Shown here one piece after another: positions 9,986 through 20,949 of a DNA stretch of 64,000 nt. Origin of the DNA: Bufo bufo. Its lineage: Eukaryota > Chordata > Amphibia > Anura > Bufonidae. The position numbers and the translations under genes were made by a program. Numbering within the stretch: the first letter of the stretch is position 1; every line of letters begins with the position of its first letter. The stretch spans positions 404,778,565 through 404,842,564 of the forward strand of contig NC_053392.1 of assembly GCF_905171765.1 (NCBI RefSeq), written 5' to 3'. The notes under the pieces are model-generated. The model saw only the letters and a list, made by a program, of their open reading frames with translations. It was not told where the DNA came from and did no database searches.

Positions 9986-10316
9986 AACGTGTGGAGAAGA
10001 AATATGTCTGGCGACTGTAGACGTTACTTCGTTATATACCATTATCCCCAGGGAGTTCGGTTTAAGGGCAATACAAAATCTGTTAGATGAGGATCTAAAT
10101 ATGTTGAAAATACAAGGAGATTTTATTATTGATTGTGTTGATTTTTGTTTGAGCCATAATTACTTTTGGTTCAAGAATGATTTTTATTTCCAGAGAGTCG
10201 GGAAATTCGCCCCCAGTTTCGCCAACCTATTCATGCCATCCTGGGAGAAGGAAAAAATCAACCCACTCCTTTCTGAAAAAAATTCAGTCCGGCACATTAA
10301 AAACTTGGAGGAGATA

Positions 10317-11962
10317 CAGTCAGGTCCATAAATATTGGGACACCAATACAATTTTAACATTTTTGGCTCTATACACCACCACAATGGATTTAAAAATGAA
10401 ACAAACAAGATGTGCTTTAACTGCAGACTGTCAGCTTTAATTTGAGGGTATTTACATCCAAATCAGGTGAACGGTGTAGGAATAACAACAGTTTTCATAT
10501 GTGCCTCCCACTTTTTAAGGGACCAAAAGTAATGGGACAGAATAATAATCATAAATAAAACGTTCACTTTTTAATACTTGGTTGCAAATCCTTTGCAGTC
10601 AATTACAGCCTGAAGTCTGGAACGCATAGACATCACCAGACGCTGGATTTCATCCCTGGTGATCCTCTGCCAGGCCTCTAATGCAACTGTCTTTAGTTCC
10701 TGCTTGTTCTTGGGGCATTTTCCCTTCAGTTTTGTCTTCAGCAAGTGAAATGCACGCTCAATCGGATTCAGGTCATGTGATTGACTTGGCCATTGCATAA
10801 CATTCCACTTCTTTCCCTTAAAAAACTCTTTGGTTGCTTTTGCAGTATGCTTTGGGTCATTGTCCATCTGCACTATGAAGCGCCGTCCAATGAGTTCTGA
10901 AGCATTTGGCTGAATATGAGCAGATAATATTGCCCGAAACACTTCAGAATTCATCCTGATGCTTTTGTTAGCAGTCACATCATCAATAAATACAGAGAGA
11001 ACCAGTTCCATTGGCAGCCATACATGCCCACGCCATGACACTACCACCACTATGCTTCACTGATGAGGTGGTATGCTTAGGATCATGAGCAGTTCCTTTC
11101 CTTCTCCATACTCTTCTCTTCCCATCACTCTGGTACAAGTTGATCTTGGTCTAATCTGTCCATAGGATGTTGTTCCATAACTGTAAAGGCTTTTTTAGAT
11201 GTCGTTTGGCAAACTCTAATCTGGCCTTCCTGTTTTTGAGGCTCACCAATGGTTTACATCTTGTGGTGAACCTTCTGTATTCACTTTGGTGAAGTCTTCT
11301 CTTGGTTGTTGACTTTGACACACATACACCTACCTCCTGGAGAGTGTTCTTGATCTGGCCAACTGTTGTGAAGGGTGTTTTCTTAACCAGGGTAATAATT
11401 ATTTGGTCATCCACCACAGTTGTTTTCCGTGGTCTTCCAGGTCTTTTGGTGTTGCTGAGCTTACAGGTGCGTTCCTTCTTTTTAAGAATGTTCCAAACAG
11501 TTGTTTTGGCCACGCCTAATGTTTTTGCTATTTCTGGGTTTGTTTTGTTTTTTTAGCCTAATGATGGCTTGCTTCACTGATAGTGACAGCTCTTTGGATC
11601 TCATCTTGAGAGTTGACAGCAACAGATTCCAAATGCAAATAGCACACTTGAAATGAACTCTGGACCTATTATCAGCTCATTGTAATTGAGACAATGAGGA
11701 AATAACACACACCTGGCCATGGAACAGCTGAGAAGCCAATTGTCCCATTACTTTTGGCCCCTTAACAAGTGGGAGGCACATATGCAAACTGTTGTAATTC
11801 CTACACCTTTCACCTGATTTGGATGTAAATACCCTCAAATTAAAGCTGACAGTCTACAGTTAAAGCACATCTTGTTTGTTTCATTTCAAATCCATTGTGG
11901 TGGTGTATAGAGCCAAACATGTTAGAATTGTGTCGATGTCCCAATATTTATGGACCTGACTG
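10317..11962 (-). mobile_element. Tc1-like transposon (Tc1-B), complete with both ends
   Basis: The inverted ends CAGTCAGGTCCATAAATATT (from 10317) and its complement (to 11962) are flanked by TA at 10315-10316 and 11963-11964. The inner end region also matches across the element (GTGCCTCCCACTTTTTAAGG near 10500 versus the complement near 11760). The transposase lies on the minus strand. It inserted in the RT gene of PLE-B. Confidence 0.95.
10571..11604 (-). pseudogene. Tc1-B transposase (DDE), two or more frameshifts
   Basis: The start at 11604 gives MRSKELSLSVKQAIIRLK, a typical HTH opening. A shift in a T/A-run near 11545 moves to MAKTTVWNILKKKERT (11513). GRPRKTT is the inter-HTH GRPR-like basic motif, and NNILWTD carries the first Asp. 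The second piece (10571-11050) has FIVQMDNDPKHTAK (second Asp) and DLNPIERAFHLLK (the catalytic Glu). Shifts near 11545 and between 11050 and 11151 inactivate it. Near-full length otherwise. The stop is at 10571. Confidence 0.9.
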
Positions 11963-12468
11963 TATATCGATGACTGCTTGTTAGTGTGGGAAGGTGAAAA
12001 AGAGGGTTTGGAAGAGTGGATTAGGGAATTGAATGGAAACTATTGGAACTTAAAATTTACAAGTAGTATTAGTAAAGAGGCGGTGAATTTTTTGGATTTG
12101 ACGATATATGTAGAGGAAGGGCGCTTTAAAACTAAAACATTCTTTAAAGATACAGATGTGAATGGATATGTAAACACCAAAAGTTGCCATTATAAACCAT
12201 GGTTTATGAAAGTCCCAAAAGGCCAAATAAAAAGAACATATGGGAACTGCATGGATGTTACTGTCTTTAGGGAACAAAGCCGGATTATACAGGACAGATT
12301 TATTGAAAAAGGGTGCAAAAAGGGGGAGCTACGTGGTTGAAGTCAAAGTGTAGAAGAAGATAACAAGATGAAGGGGTTAAGAAAAATAAGGATTATAGAT
12401 ATACCTTCATAACACAGTATTCTGCACTGGCTGGCCTTATAAAAGGTGCAATTAGAAAAAATTGGGCG

Positions 12469-13069
12469 GTGCTTAAGAACGACCCGGTCTTGGGCGATAA
12501 AATCCCAGACCGTCCAGATATAATTTTTAGAAAAGCCCCCAATCTCCGCAATAAACTAGTACATTGTGTCATCCCTATGGTTAGCAAAAAGAAAGGGAAG
12601 AATACATTTTCATGGTGTGGGTTTTGTCTTCCCTGCAAGAATAGGAAAAAAAAAAGAGAAAAATAAAAGGCAGGTGGCTACAGTGCACTACAACAAGAAG
12701 GATAAGAATTTTGGAATTGTAGGAGAAATGTCCTGCTTGGGGGTGGTCTACATGCTGGAGTGCCCGTGTAGCCTCCAGTATGTAGGGCGCACAATGAGAA
12801 AGTTAAAAGTCAGAGTGCAGGAACATATAAGGAATGTAAGGAAAGGGCTTGAAACACATGGGGTGTCATTACATTTTAAAACCACTCACCAAAAAAATCC
12901 AAAGGGACTGGTCTTTATGGGAATAGAACTGGTGAACGGGAATTGGCGGGGAGGAGACAGTATAGCTAGGATAAACCGGTGTGTAGTGAGATGGATCTAT
13001 GAATTGGGCACGATCCAACCGCATGGCTTGAATGTGGAATTTGACCTGAAACCTTGCTTTGTGGAATAG
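12469..13069 (+). pseudogene. PLE-B C-terminal region with GIY-YIG endonuclease
   Basis: The frame from 12566 contains GVVYMLECPCSLQYVGRT, the GIY-YIG core, followed by KLKVRVQEHIRN with its conserved Arg and Glu-His. This nuclease class nicks target DNA for PLE integration. The preceding piece (12469-12660) has WCGFCLPC, a CxxC pair typical of the linker before the GIY-YIG domain. A shift in an A-run near 12650 separates the pieces. The stop is at 13067-13069. Codons downstream are 3' UTR. Confidence 0.85.
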
Positions 13070-13325
13070 TTTGGTGCTTCGGAGTACTAAATGGAGTTTT
13101 AAACTCATGCCTGCCCACTGTTATAGGATAGGTATAGTATGAAGTGGTTGATGGAAGTAAGGAAAAAGAAAGAAGATCAGTGATGGGTCTGTTGGATATA
13201 GAATTTGAAAGCGTTCTAAGAGAAAATGATGTTGTTATATTATTAGGGTTTGATAAATGTGATTTAGGATGTAGGGGAGGAAATGGAGGTTTAGGGTGGG
13301 GTATTTAAAGTCCTATGATTGAGTT

Positions 13326-13383
13326 TGAGGTTACACCCCTGATGAAGCTTTGAAGCGAAACAAAGGTCGGGCAGGAATACTCA
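13326..13383 (+). ncRNA. Candidate hammerhead ribozyme in the PLE-B tail
   Basis: CTGATGA (13339-13345) is followed by a short stem II GCT-TTGA-AGC (13347-13356) and GAAA (13357-13360). A one-pair stem III (C13361 with G13366 around AAAG) leads to the cleavage triplet GTC (13366-13368). Stem I pairs CCC (13336-13338) with GGG (13369-13371), and after an internal loop TGAG (13326-13329) with CTCA (13380-13383). This is a type I order with minimal stem III, as reported for PLE hammerheads. Stem II is short and lacks the usual first G-C pair, so activity is uncertain. Confidence 0.6.
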
Positions 13384-13450
13384 GCTGTGATTTTTTTATT
13401 GATGTGCAAATTTTACTTGTAAATGTTAGTATAATTAAAAAACCTGCTTC

Positions 13451-14500
13451 AAAGCCAGCCAGATGGCAGAGAGCCTCTGGTAGTCCACCTTTGCTTACAA
13501 TTTCTCACCTCCATTCAGCCAGCCAGGAACCCAGCTAATAGAACAGGAAAAACCTATCTGCAGGGATCTAGGCCATTCCCCAGTTCTATCAAATTTAGGA
13601 GACAGCATGGAACCGGCGGTTCATAAGGAATTATGAATCTCCCGGCCATCACAGGCACAAACCAGATGCATATTTGTGTCCCTGTGGTCACGATGAAAAG
13701 GGCCGTGGTCATAACTTGGTGGTGGGATACCAGGGAGGCCAAATAACGGTACCATGCTTGGACTCTACTGGTAGCCGGAACCCAGGAGTATCTATTGGTG
13801 CCAGAACCACCTCCCTGGGACATTCTGGTCTGGAGTCATGAGCCCTAATCGGTTTTGTAGCTCATGTACTGCAAGCCCAGCAAAGGGGGGATGGACCCCT
13901 CCCAGAGGCCGGAAGGGGAGGGGACGGCTATAGGTTAAAAGGCTTGTGCCAGCAAGCGGGTGTGTCTTTTCTCTGAAGGAGAGTCACATCATGCCATGTG
14001 TTTAGAGGGACTGCAACCTGCTGACATCACTGCCCTCCATGTGACTACAGCAAAGAACTCATCACCACCCAAAGGACTCCTATACCTGGTAAACTGACTT
14101 TTGCACTGTTTAATCCTATTTGTACCACGCTATCTGTATTTGTAACCTCAGACCACTGTATATATTCTTTGTGTGTATAATGTTATTTCTAGTGAGCCCT
14201 TAAGGTGATTAAATATATAACTTAATCTTGCGCTGTCTTGTATCTCGATCACGATTGCACACATTCGTGTTTCGGCCAAGTTATACGCTACCGCGGGTTG
14301 GTTTCTTACCCTATATAATCCCTTTAGCGGACCAGGCTTATATCAAACAAGAAACTGGTGGCAGTCTTCACGGGCTGTTTCACTGGGGCAGTGGAAAGGC
14401 TCTCTCAGCTTATCTGTGTCCGTGTGGACAGGAGGAGTCTGTGAAAACTGTACCAAGACTGACCTTACCCGCTCCTCCAGGAGGGCGTAATGTCACGCCT
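13451..14500 (+). other. Unassigned segment with LTR-like signals
   Basis: This 1-kb stretch separates the PLE tail from the next hAT-2 coding block. It has an A/T-box GGTTAAAAGG near 13934, an ATTAAA polyadenylation-like hexamer at 14208-14213, and ACTGGTGGCAG near 14352 that could be a primer-binding-site-like sequence. Together they suggest a retroviral-type LTR and leader. I could not find matching ends or a second copy, so this is only a suggestion. No protein frame is recognisable. Confidence 0.3.
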
Positions 14501-14559
14501 TGGTAACCAGTGACCATACCGTATCTCACTGGCTCTACGTAGTTGACGTCTGACGTCAG

Positions 14560-14791
14560 TCGGAGCACGAGGGGTGTTATCCCTCACAGTGACGAACAGA
14601 CATTAGTGGATGATGATGTACCCGATCGCATGTGGAAGCCAGGTGAAGAAGGGGCATTATCATCATTATCAGGGGGTGAGGATAGCAGCAAGCCGGTGAG
14701 ACAGAAGCAGGGGGGCAGCATGCTGATGAGCCAGCAGGGTGGAAACAGTGGGAAATCTGGAGCCAAACATGCCCAGGGTAGGTCTTCTGCA
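14560..14791 (+). pseudogene. hAT-2 transposase, acidic linker segment
   Basis: The frame reads SDEQTLVDDDVPDRMW and then a Gly/Ser/Gln-rich stretch, corresponding to the acidic linker before the BED finger in hAT-1 (VEDDVEDDEVLDPTW). It is cut by the CTGCA target site of gypsy-2 (14787-14791). Coding sequence resumes past 20324. Confidence 0.6.
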
Positions 14792-15443
14792 TGTAATGAC
14801 CAGCGTCATGCAAAGGGAGGGAAATGGGAAGGCCCTGTCCAAGGGAGAGGGAAAGGTGGTGACCCCTGACTCACCTTGCGGCTGGCACCTGACTGCCCTG
14901 ACGTCCCTAGACGGGTTCCTCACCCGTACGCCGATCACGTGCCTAAACCCTGGCTTTCCCTAAGATGAGCCCTATGTAGTGAACGGGGCAGTGGGATCAC
15001 TAGTCCGCACCACTGACACTAAGAGGAAAACACCAAGGAGAGGACAGACAATACAGACAAACATATAATCCCAGGTGGGCGACAACAGCAAACCACGAAG
15101 GCCCAACAGGGATCCGGAGGGTAACGTTCTGGAACAACAACCAGGGAACACAGCTACACAGCTCCAGTGGGTCAGTATAGAAGTCCAGGCAGGAAGCTCT
15201 ATATCTGGCAACCAGAGAAGTGGGAGAGGGGAATATAAGGAGGTTGGGAGTGCTGGACAAGAAACAGCTGAGGAGAAGGAGCTACGGATCCCTGAGTGAG
15301 CCAAAAAGGGTTGCAAGGCAAACCCAGAAAGCTACCATAAAGAAACAGTACAATCTTTCTACATAGAGCGCAAAGCCACCCGCTGCGACTTCCTGACCCC
15401 GGGTATAACGGAGTCAGGCGTGGCTCTTGACACCCTCGTGACA
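14792..15443 (-). repeat. gypsy-2 3' LTR
   Basis: It is adjacent to the polypurine tract on the minus strand (GAGAGGGGGGTAC, complement of 15444-15456). Open frames within this LTR, on both strands, recur in the 19668-20319 LTR and are not genes. Confidence 0.92.
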
Positions 15444-16682
15444 GTACCCCCCTCTCTACGAGGGGCCTCTGGACACTCAGGACTAGGTCTCTCAGAATGA
15501 GAGGCATGAAAAGCCCGAACTAACCTGTCGGCGTTTACCTCAGACGCAGGAACCCACATTCTTTCCTCGGGACCGTAACCCGTCCAATGCACCAGATATT
15601 GAAGAGAGCGGCGGACCCGACGAGAATCAACAATTTTGGATATTTGAAACTCTAGATTACCATCCACAACAACAGGAGGGGGTGGCAGCAGTGACGGTTC
15701 TAGAGGTGGAACATATTTCTTGAGTAACGACTTATGGAAGACGTTATGGATTTTAAAAGTCTGACGTAGCTCCAGGCGAAAAGCCACGGGGTTAATGATG
15801 GCTACTATTTTGTAAGGGCCAATGAACCTAGGACCCAGTTTCCAAGAGGGAACCTTCAATTTAATATCCCTAGTAGACAACCACACAGTCATTCACTCCT
15901 AGGTCCGGACCTGTCGACCGTATCTTATCAGCCATGCATTTATATTTACCTCCCATATTTTTCAAGTTAGCTTGCACCTTCTGCCATACTGATGAAAGAG
16001 ATGATGAAAACCGTTCCTCTTCGGGAACCCCAGAAGACCCCCCCTCTTTGAAAGTACAGAATTGGGGATGAAAACCATATGCACCAAGAAATGGTGACTT
16101 ACCAGTAGATTCCTGACGGCGATTATTTATGGCAAACTCGGCTAACGGTAAATATGATGACCACACCTCTTGGTTTTCAGACACAAAACATCTTAGATAT
16201 GTCTCAAGGTTTTGGTTGGTACGCTCAGTCTGTCCATTCGACTGAGGATGGAAAGCTGAGGAAAAGGACAAGTGTACCCCCAAACGGGAACAAAAAGCTT
16301 TCCAAAATTTAGAAATAAACTGGGTTCCCCGATCGGAAACAACATCGGAAGGGACCCCGTGAAGCTTCACGATTTCACTGATGAATACCTGAGCAAGAGT
16401 CTTAGCATTAGGTAGTGCGGATAACGCAATGAAGTGTACCATTTTGCTAAACCTGTCCACTACTACCAAGATAACTGTTTTACCCGCAGACAAAGGTAAG
16501 TCAGTGATAAAATCCATTGACAGATGTGTCCATGACCTATTGGGAATGACAAATGGCAATAAAGACCCTGCGGGACGTGTATGAGAGACTTTCGCGCGTG
16601 CACAAGTAGAACAAGAAGACACAAAATCCATTACATCCTGACTCAACCTTGGCCACCAAAAACGACGAGACAATAGCTCCAA
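15359..16682 (-). pseudogene. gypsy-2 integrase and chromodomain
   Basis: The frame at 15870-16682 begins with RRFWWP and CSTCARAK (zinc-binding CxxC), then the integrase core: MDFITDLP (Asp), SDRGTQFISKFWKAFC (Asp) and PQSNGQTERTNQNLE (Glu). A frameshift near 15890 leads into the frame at 15359-15892: STRDIKLKVPSWKLGPRF (GPY/F module) and the chromodomain LQYLVHWTGYGPEERMWVP. The chromodomain assigns the element to the chromoviruses and probably guides it to modified histones. The HH half of the zinc finger lies before the upstream frameshift. Confidence 0.92.
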
Positions 16683-16689
16683 GGTTGCT

Positions 16690-18745
16690 TTACTACCGGG
16701 TGCCCAGCAAGTGCCGAATTATGATGTTCCTTTAATAATTCGAGATGCAGGTTCAACGGTACAAACAATTTCTCTGAGGGGCAAGAGATCGGGGCATCCC
16801 CCTGGGCCTCTAACACCTTCCCCTCCAGAACAGAGTGTACCGCAGAGACAACCACTCCTCTTTGTAGAATGGGTACCGGATCACTCACATTACCCCCTCC
16901 AGGGAAACAACGAGATAATGCATCTGCCTTGGTATTTTTTGCCCCAGGACGATAGGTAATAACAAAGTTAAACCTGGTAAAAAATAGCGACCACCTAGCT
17001 TGTCTAGGGGTGAGACGCTTAGCTGATTCGAGGTACAGAAGGTTTTTGTGGTCCGTAATCACAGTAACGGGGTGGATTGCCCCCTCTAAAAAGTGACGCC
17101 ATTCTTCAAACGCTAGTTTAATAGCTAATAGTTCCCTATTGCCAATATCACAGTTCTTTTCTGCTGCAGATAGTTTTTTAGAAAAGAAAGCACAAGGACG
17201 CCATTTGCAAGGAGACGGACCCTGAGACCGCACAGCCCCCACTCCCACCTCTGATGCATAGACTTCAACAATAAAAGGCTGGCAGACATCAGGTTGGATT
17301 AGTACAGGTGCCGAGGTAAACCTCTCTTTTAGAGAGGAAAAAGCAATTTTAGCGGCGTCAGACCATTTAGAAAAATCAGTCCCCTTCCTAGTCATGTCAG
17401 TAAGGGGTTTTACAATCACCGAATAATTTTTAATGAATTTTCTATAGAAATTTGCGAAGCCCAAGAACCGTTGCAGTGCTTTGAGGTTCTCAGGAAGATC
17501 CCAATCTAAAATTGCCTGGACCTTCCTAGGATCCATACGGAAACCTGAAGCAGATAATAAATAACCTAGGAACTGTATTTCCTGAACGGCGAAGACACAC
17601 TTTTCAATTTTGGCATATAATTTATTTGTCCGTAGGACCTGCAGTACCTGTCTGACATGCACCTCATGTGTTTTCAGATCAGACGAATAAATTAAAATAT
17701 CATCTAGGTATATCACCACAAACCTGCCGATAAGATGACTAAAAATGTCATTAACGAAATGTTGAAAGACAGCAAGAGCATTGGTCAGACCAAAAGGCAT
17801 GACTAGATTTTCATAATGCCCCTCAGGGGTGTTAAAAGCTGTCTTCCACTCATCCCCTTCCTTAATACGAATCAGATTGTAGGCCCCCCTAAGATCAAGT
17901 TTGGAGAACCACCTAGCACCCGCAATCTGATTAAACAGGTCAGGAATGAGAGGAAGAGGGTATGGGTCTCGGATGGTTATCCGGTTTAATTCGCGAAAAT
18001 CTAGGCAAGGACGCAGGCCCCCATCTTTCTTTTTAACGAAGAAAAACCCTGCAGCCACGGGTGAAGAAGAGGGTCTGATGTGTCCCTTAGCCAAGCTCTC
18101 GGAGATATAATCTTTCATGGCTTGTCTCTCCGGACCCGAAAGATTATATAACCTGGTCTTGGGTAATTTTGCACCGGGAATCAGGTTAACCGGGCAATCA
18201 TAAGGACGTTGAGGTGGTAACTTCTGACAACCCTTTTCAGAAAAAACGTCCTCAAAGTCCGAAACAAATGTAGGTAGGGTAGCTATGGAGGTGACTAAGC
18301 AATTGCTATTTCAGCAATTTTCTCTGCAATGCTCATTCCACTCCAATATCTCCCTGGCCTGCCAATCCACCACTGGATTGTGCGCTACCAACCAGGGAAG
18401 ACCCAACACCACCGGAGTGGGAAGCCCCTCCAGAACATAACATGAAAGCAACTCGTTATGGTGGTCCCCTACCCGAAGGTGTAAGTTATGGACAATGTGA
18501 GTGAGGTTTCTCTGAGACAGAGGAGCAGAATCAATAGCGAATATGGGAATAGGTCTCTGTAGCGTACAGAGAGACAAACCCATAGTGTGGGCAAAATGGG
18601 CATCTATCAAATTTACTCCTGCTCCACTGTCTAGAAAAAAAGAAATAGTCTCCATCTTAACGCCAAAAACAACAACCGCTGGCAACACAAATTGCGATAT
18701 TCGTATGGAGGAAACATATACCCCCCCGGCTGACATCCTCCACAC
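16690..18745 (-). pseudogene. gypsy-2 protease, reverse transcriptase and RNase H
   Basis: This is in the same frame as gag. The aspartic protease active site is [12 protein letters not shown] (near 18640). After an in-frame stop at 18311 come the RT motifs [36 protein letters not shown] and the catalytic YLDDILIYS (near 17710). The linker DITRK-like FANFYRKFIKNYS precedes RNase H with VEVYASEVGVGAV, where the usual Asp of VEVDAS is Tyr. ITDHKNLLYL and NTKADALSR follow. The substitution at the first RNase H acidic residue probably disables it. A frameshift near 16690 ends the frame. Confidence 0.92.
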
Positions 18746-18754
18746 AGCCTGGGG

Positions 18755-19597
18755 TTAGTAGTTTTCCGACGGTCTATTGTTTTTGAGGAAGGAAGGACAG
18801 ACATTAATAAAATGACCCCTCTCCCCACAGAAAAAACAAACCCCACGCCTACGGCGAGCCTCAGGAGGATGGACCTGACGAGTAGTTCCTCCTAGCTGCA
18901 TAGGCTCGTCTAAGTCCGTACAGACTAACTGCTGCTTGGGAGGGGTTAGCAATTGCTCCGGTTTTTTCAATCTGTCCCTAAGACGTCTATCTATTCTGAT
19001 AGCAAGGGACATAACCGCATCAAGGGAAAAGGGAGTCTCATACAGCCTTTCGGATAACCCAGAGCAGAACTGACTCCTGAGAGCCGGGTCGTTCTACTAG
19101 GTATCCGTAGCCCACTTACGGAACTCTGAGCAATACTCCTCTACTGGCCGCTCTCCCTGTAGGAGTCTCCGTAATTTCGATTCAGCCAGTGCGACTCGGT
19201 CAGGATCGTCATATATGAGACCTAAGGCCCCAAAAAATTGATCCACTGACCGGAGAGCCTGGGAATCAGCGGGTAAAGAGAAGGCCCAGGATTGCGGGTC
19301 CCCCTGCAGCAGGGAAATAACAACCCCCACCCGCTGTTCTTCATTACCAGAGGAGTAAGGGCGCAGCTTAAAATATAATTTACAGGCCTCACGGAACGTC
19401 ACAAATTTGTCCCTTCCCCCAGAAAATCTGTCAGGAAGAGCAACCTTGGGTTCCGCAACAACCTGGTTACCTGTAGCAACTGCTGGGCTTGCGGTCTGTT
19501 GTAATTGCTGCTGTTGCTGGAGGACTGACGCCTTCAATCCTGCCACCTCCAAAGACAGGCCTTGAAGTTGCTTTGACAAAGCAGCAATTGGATCCAT
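18755..19597 (-). pseudogene. gypsy-2 gag (capsid and zinc knuckle)
   Basis: The start at 19597 (MDPIAALSKQLQGLSLE) is followed by a Gln-rich coiled stretch and the capsid signature VALPDRFSGGRDKFVTF. QSWAFSLP and DDPDRVALAESKLRRL follow. After an in-frame nonsense codon at 19097-19099, the same frame resumes with SLAIRIDRRLRDRL and the CCHC zinc knuckle CFFCGERGHFINVC. A second nonsense codon sits at 18755-18757. Gag packages the element RNA into particles. The gag of gypsy-1 is closely similar. Confidence 0.9.
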
Positions 19598-19667
19598 ACT
19601 GGATTCTAAGTAGGTAGAAAGAAAAAGTTTTATTTTTTTACCTACACAAAATAAGGGCCAGATATAA

Positions 19668-20319
19668 TGTAATGACCGGCATCACGCAAAGGGAGGGAAA
19701 TGGGAAGGCCCTGTCCAAGGGAGAGGGAAAGGTGGTGACCCCTGACTCACCTTGCGGCTGGCACCTGACTGCCCTGACGTCCCTAGACTGGTTCCTCACC
19801 CGTACGCTGATCGCGTGCCTAAACCCTGGCTTTCCCTAAGATGAGCCCTATGTAGTGAACGGGGCGGTGGGATCACTAGTCCGCACCACTGACACTAAGA
19901 GGAAAACACCAAGGAGAGGACAGACAATACAGACAAACATATAATCCCAGGTGGGCGACAACAGCAGACCACGAAGGCCTAACAGGGATCCGGAGGGTAA
20001 CGTTCAGGAACAACAACCAGGGAACACAGCTACACAGATCCAGTGGGTCAGTATAGAAGTCCAGGCAGGAAGCTCTATATCTGGCAACCAGAGAAGTGGG
20101 AGAGGGGAATATAAGGAGGTTGGGAGTGCTGGACAAGAAACAGCTGAGGAGAAGGAGCTACGGATCCCTGAGTGAGCCAAAAAGGGTTGCAAGGCAAACC
20201 CAGAAAGCTACCATAAAGAAACAGCACAATCTTTCTACATAGAGCGCGCAGCCACCCGCTGCGACTTCCTGACCCCGGGTATAACAGAGTCAGGCGTGGC
20301 TCTTGACACCCTCGTGACA
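19668..20319 (-). repeat. gypsy-2 5' LTR and adjacent primer-binding region
   Basis: On the minus strand the LTR ends ...CATTACA and is followed by TTATATCTGGCCCTTAT. TGGCCCTTAT is the likely tRNA primer-binding site because it begins TGG and is shared with gypsy-3 (TGGCCTTTT). The priming tRNA was not determined. Confidence 0.85.
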
Positions 20320-20949
20320 CTGCAACTCAGGAACTTACTGGTCAGGAAACAACTAGCGGTGCACAGGTTCATAGCGGCAGGCAGTCAGCATGGAGTGTTG
20401 GGGGTAAAATGCCCCAAAGTTGCTGGAGGATGTTAGCATGGCAGTATGCATGATATGTGGGCGGAAAGTGAAGCACGGTCAGGGTGCTAATATTGGCACC
20501 ACGGCCCTGCATCAACACATGAAGCATCACCATAAAATTGCCTGGGAAAACAGTGGCACTAATGTAGTGGTAAAGTCTGATCTCCCAGTGGCCAGCATGC
20601 CTTCTACAAAAGTCAGGGCTACTCAACCTCAGCAGAAGGAAACTGTTGTTTCTTCCCCTTGTCTATTGCTTCTGATGCTCCTACTCCTAATCCTCATCAT
20701 GTGTTTAAGCAGCAATCGATCACCGAGGCGATTGCAAAGGGACAACAGTATGCGTGCACTCATCCAACGGTGCAGAAGCTGAACATGCACCTGGCCAAGT
20801 TTCTGGTACTACAGTTCCTCACTTTTTATATTGTGCACTTTGAACATTTTAGAGAACTGATGGCTTGGGCCCACTTAATGTGGAGAGTCTCAAGCCATCA
20901 TTACTTCTCTAAAAAAAGCTGTATCAGCAGAAGGTGGGCGATTCCTTAA
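20320..20949 (+). pseudogene. hAT-2 transposase, BED zinc finger and following segment
   Basis: The frame near 20420 contains MAVCMICGRKVKHGQG followed by HMKHHHKIAW, a BED-type finger (CxxC...HxxxH) that would bind the transposon ends. After a shift near 20700 the frame from 20659 reads VFKQQSITEAIAKGQQYA and KLNMHLAKFLVLQFLTF, the conserved hAT stretch after the finger. A stop precedes the finger, just past the gypsy-2 site. Homology to hAT-1 is clear by eye (SSLAWQFFRQ...VVCTLCNQ there). Confidence 0.75.

Larger units (their letters stand above)
9990..12340 (+). pseudogene. PLE-B reverse transcriptase, split by Tc1-B
   Basis: This would copy the element's RNA at nicked DNA. The first part (to 10314) shows ATVDVTSLYTIIP, FIIDCVDFCLSHNYF and FAPSFANLFM, characteristic Penelope RT motifs. 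The second part (11965-12340) begins at the catalytic YIDD and continues WEGEKEGLEEWIRELN and NFLDLTIYVEEGRF. The junction lies inside the catalytic motif. Before it the first part reads TWRRY; removing the Tc1 and one TA would place Tyr directly before IDD. There is also a frame change before 10314. The RT is non-functional as it stands. Confidence 0.82.
9990..13450 (+). mobile_element. Penelope-like element with GIY-YIG domain (PLE-B), 5'-truncated
   Basis: In order on the plus strand: an RT core beginning LATVDVTSLYTIIP, a Tc1 insertion, the RT motif YIDD, a thumb region, a CxxC stretch and a GIY-YIG nuclease (12740-12840). A tail follows with a hammerhead-like motif at 13326-13383. The left edge is abrupt and lies within the RT, indicating 5' truncation, common in PLEs. 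Its edges with hAT-2 could not be fixed by a TSD. Confidence 0.8.
14792..20319 (-). mobile_element. Ty3/gypsy chromodomain LTR retrotransposon (gypsy-2), complete
   Basis: Both LTRs are 652 bp (14792-15443 and 19668-20319), start TGTAATGACC on the plus strand and end GTGACA. The 5-bp TSD is CTGCA (14787-14791 and 20320-20324). By eye the LTRs differ at about 15 sites (about 2.3%), so the copy is fairly young. On the minus strand, internal order is gag, protease, RT, RNase H, integrase, chromodomain in a single gag-pol frame. Confidence 0.95.

Noticed and set aside
14972..15316. 100-codon frames on both strands in 14.7-15.5 kb
   Set aside because: They lie within the gypsy-2 LTR and reappear in its partner LTR at 19876-20320; no protein family resemblance.
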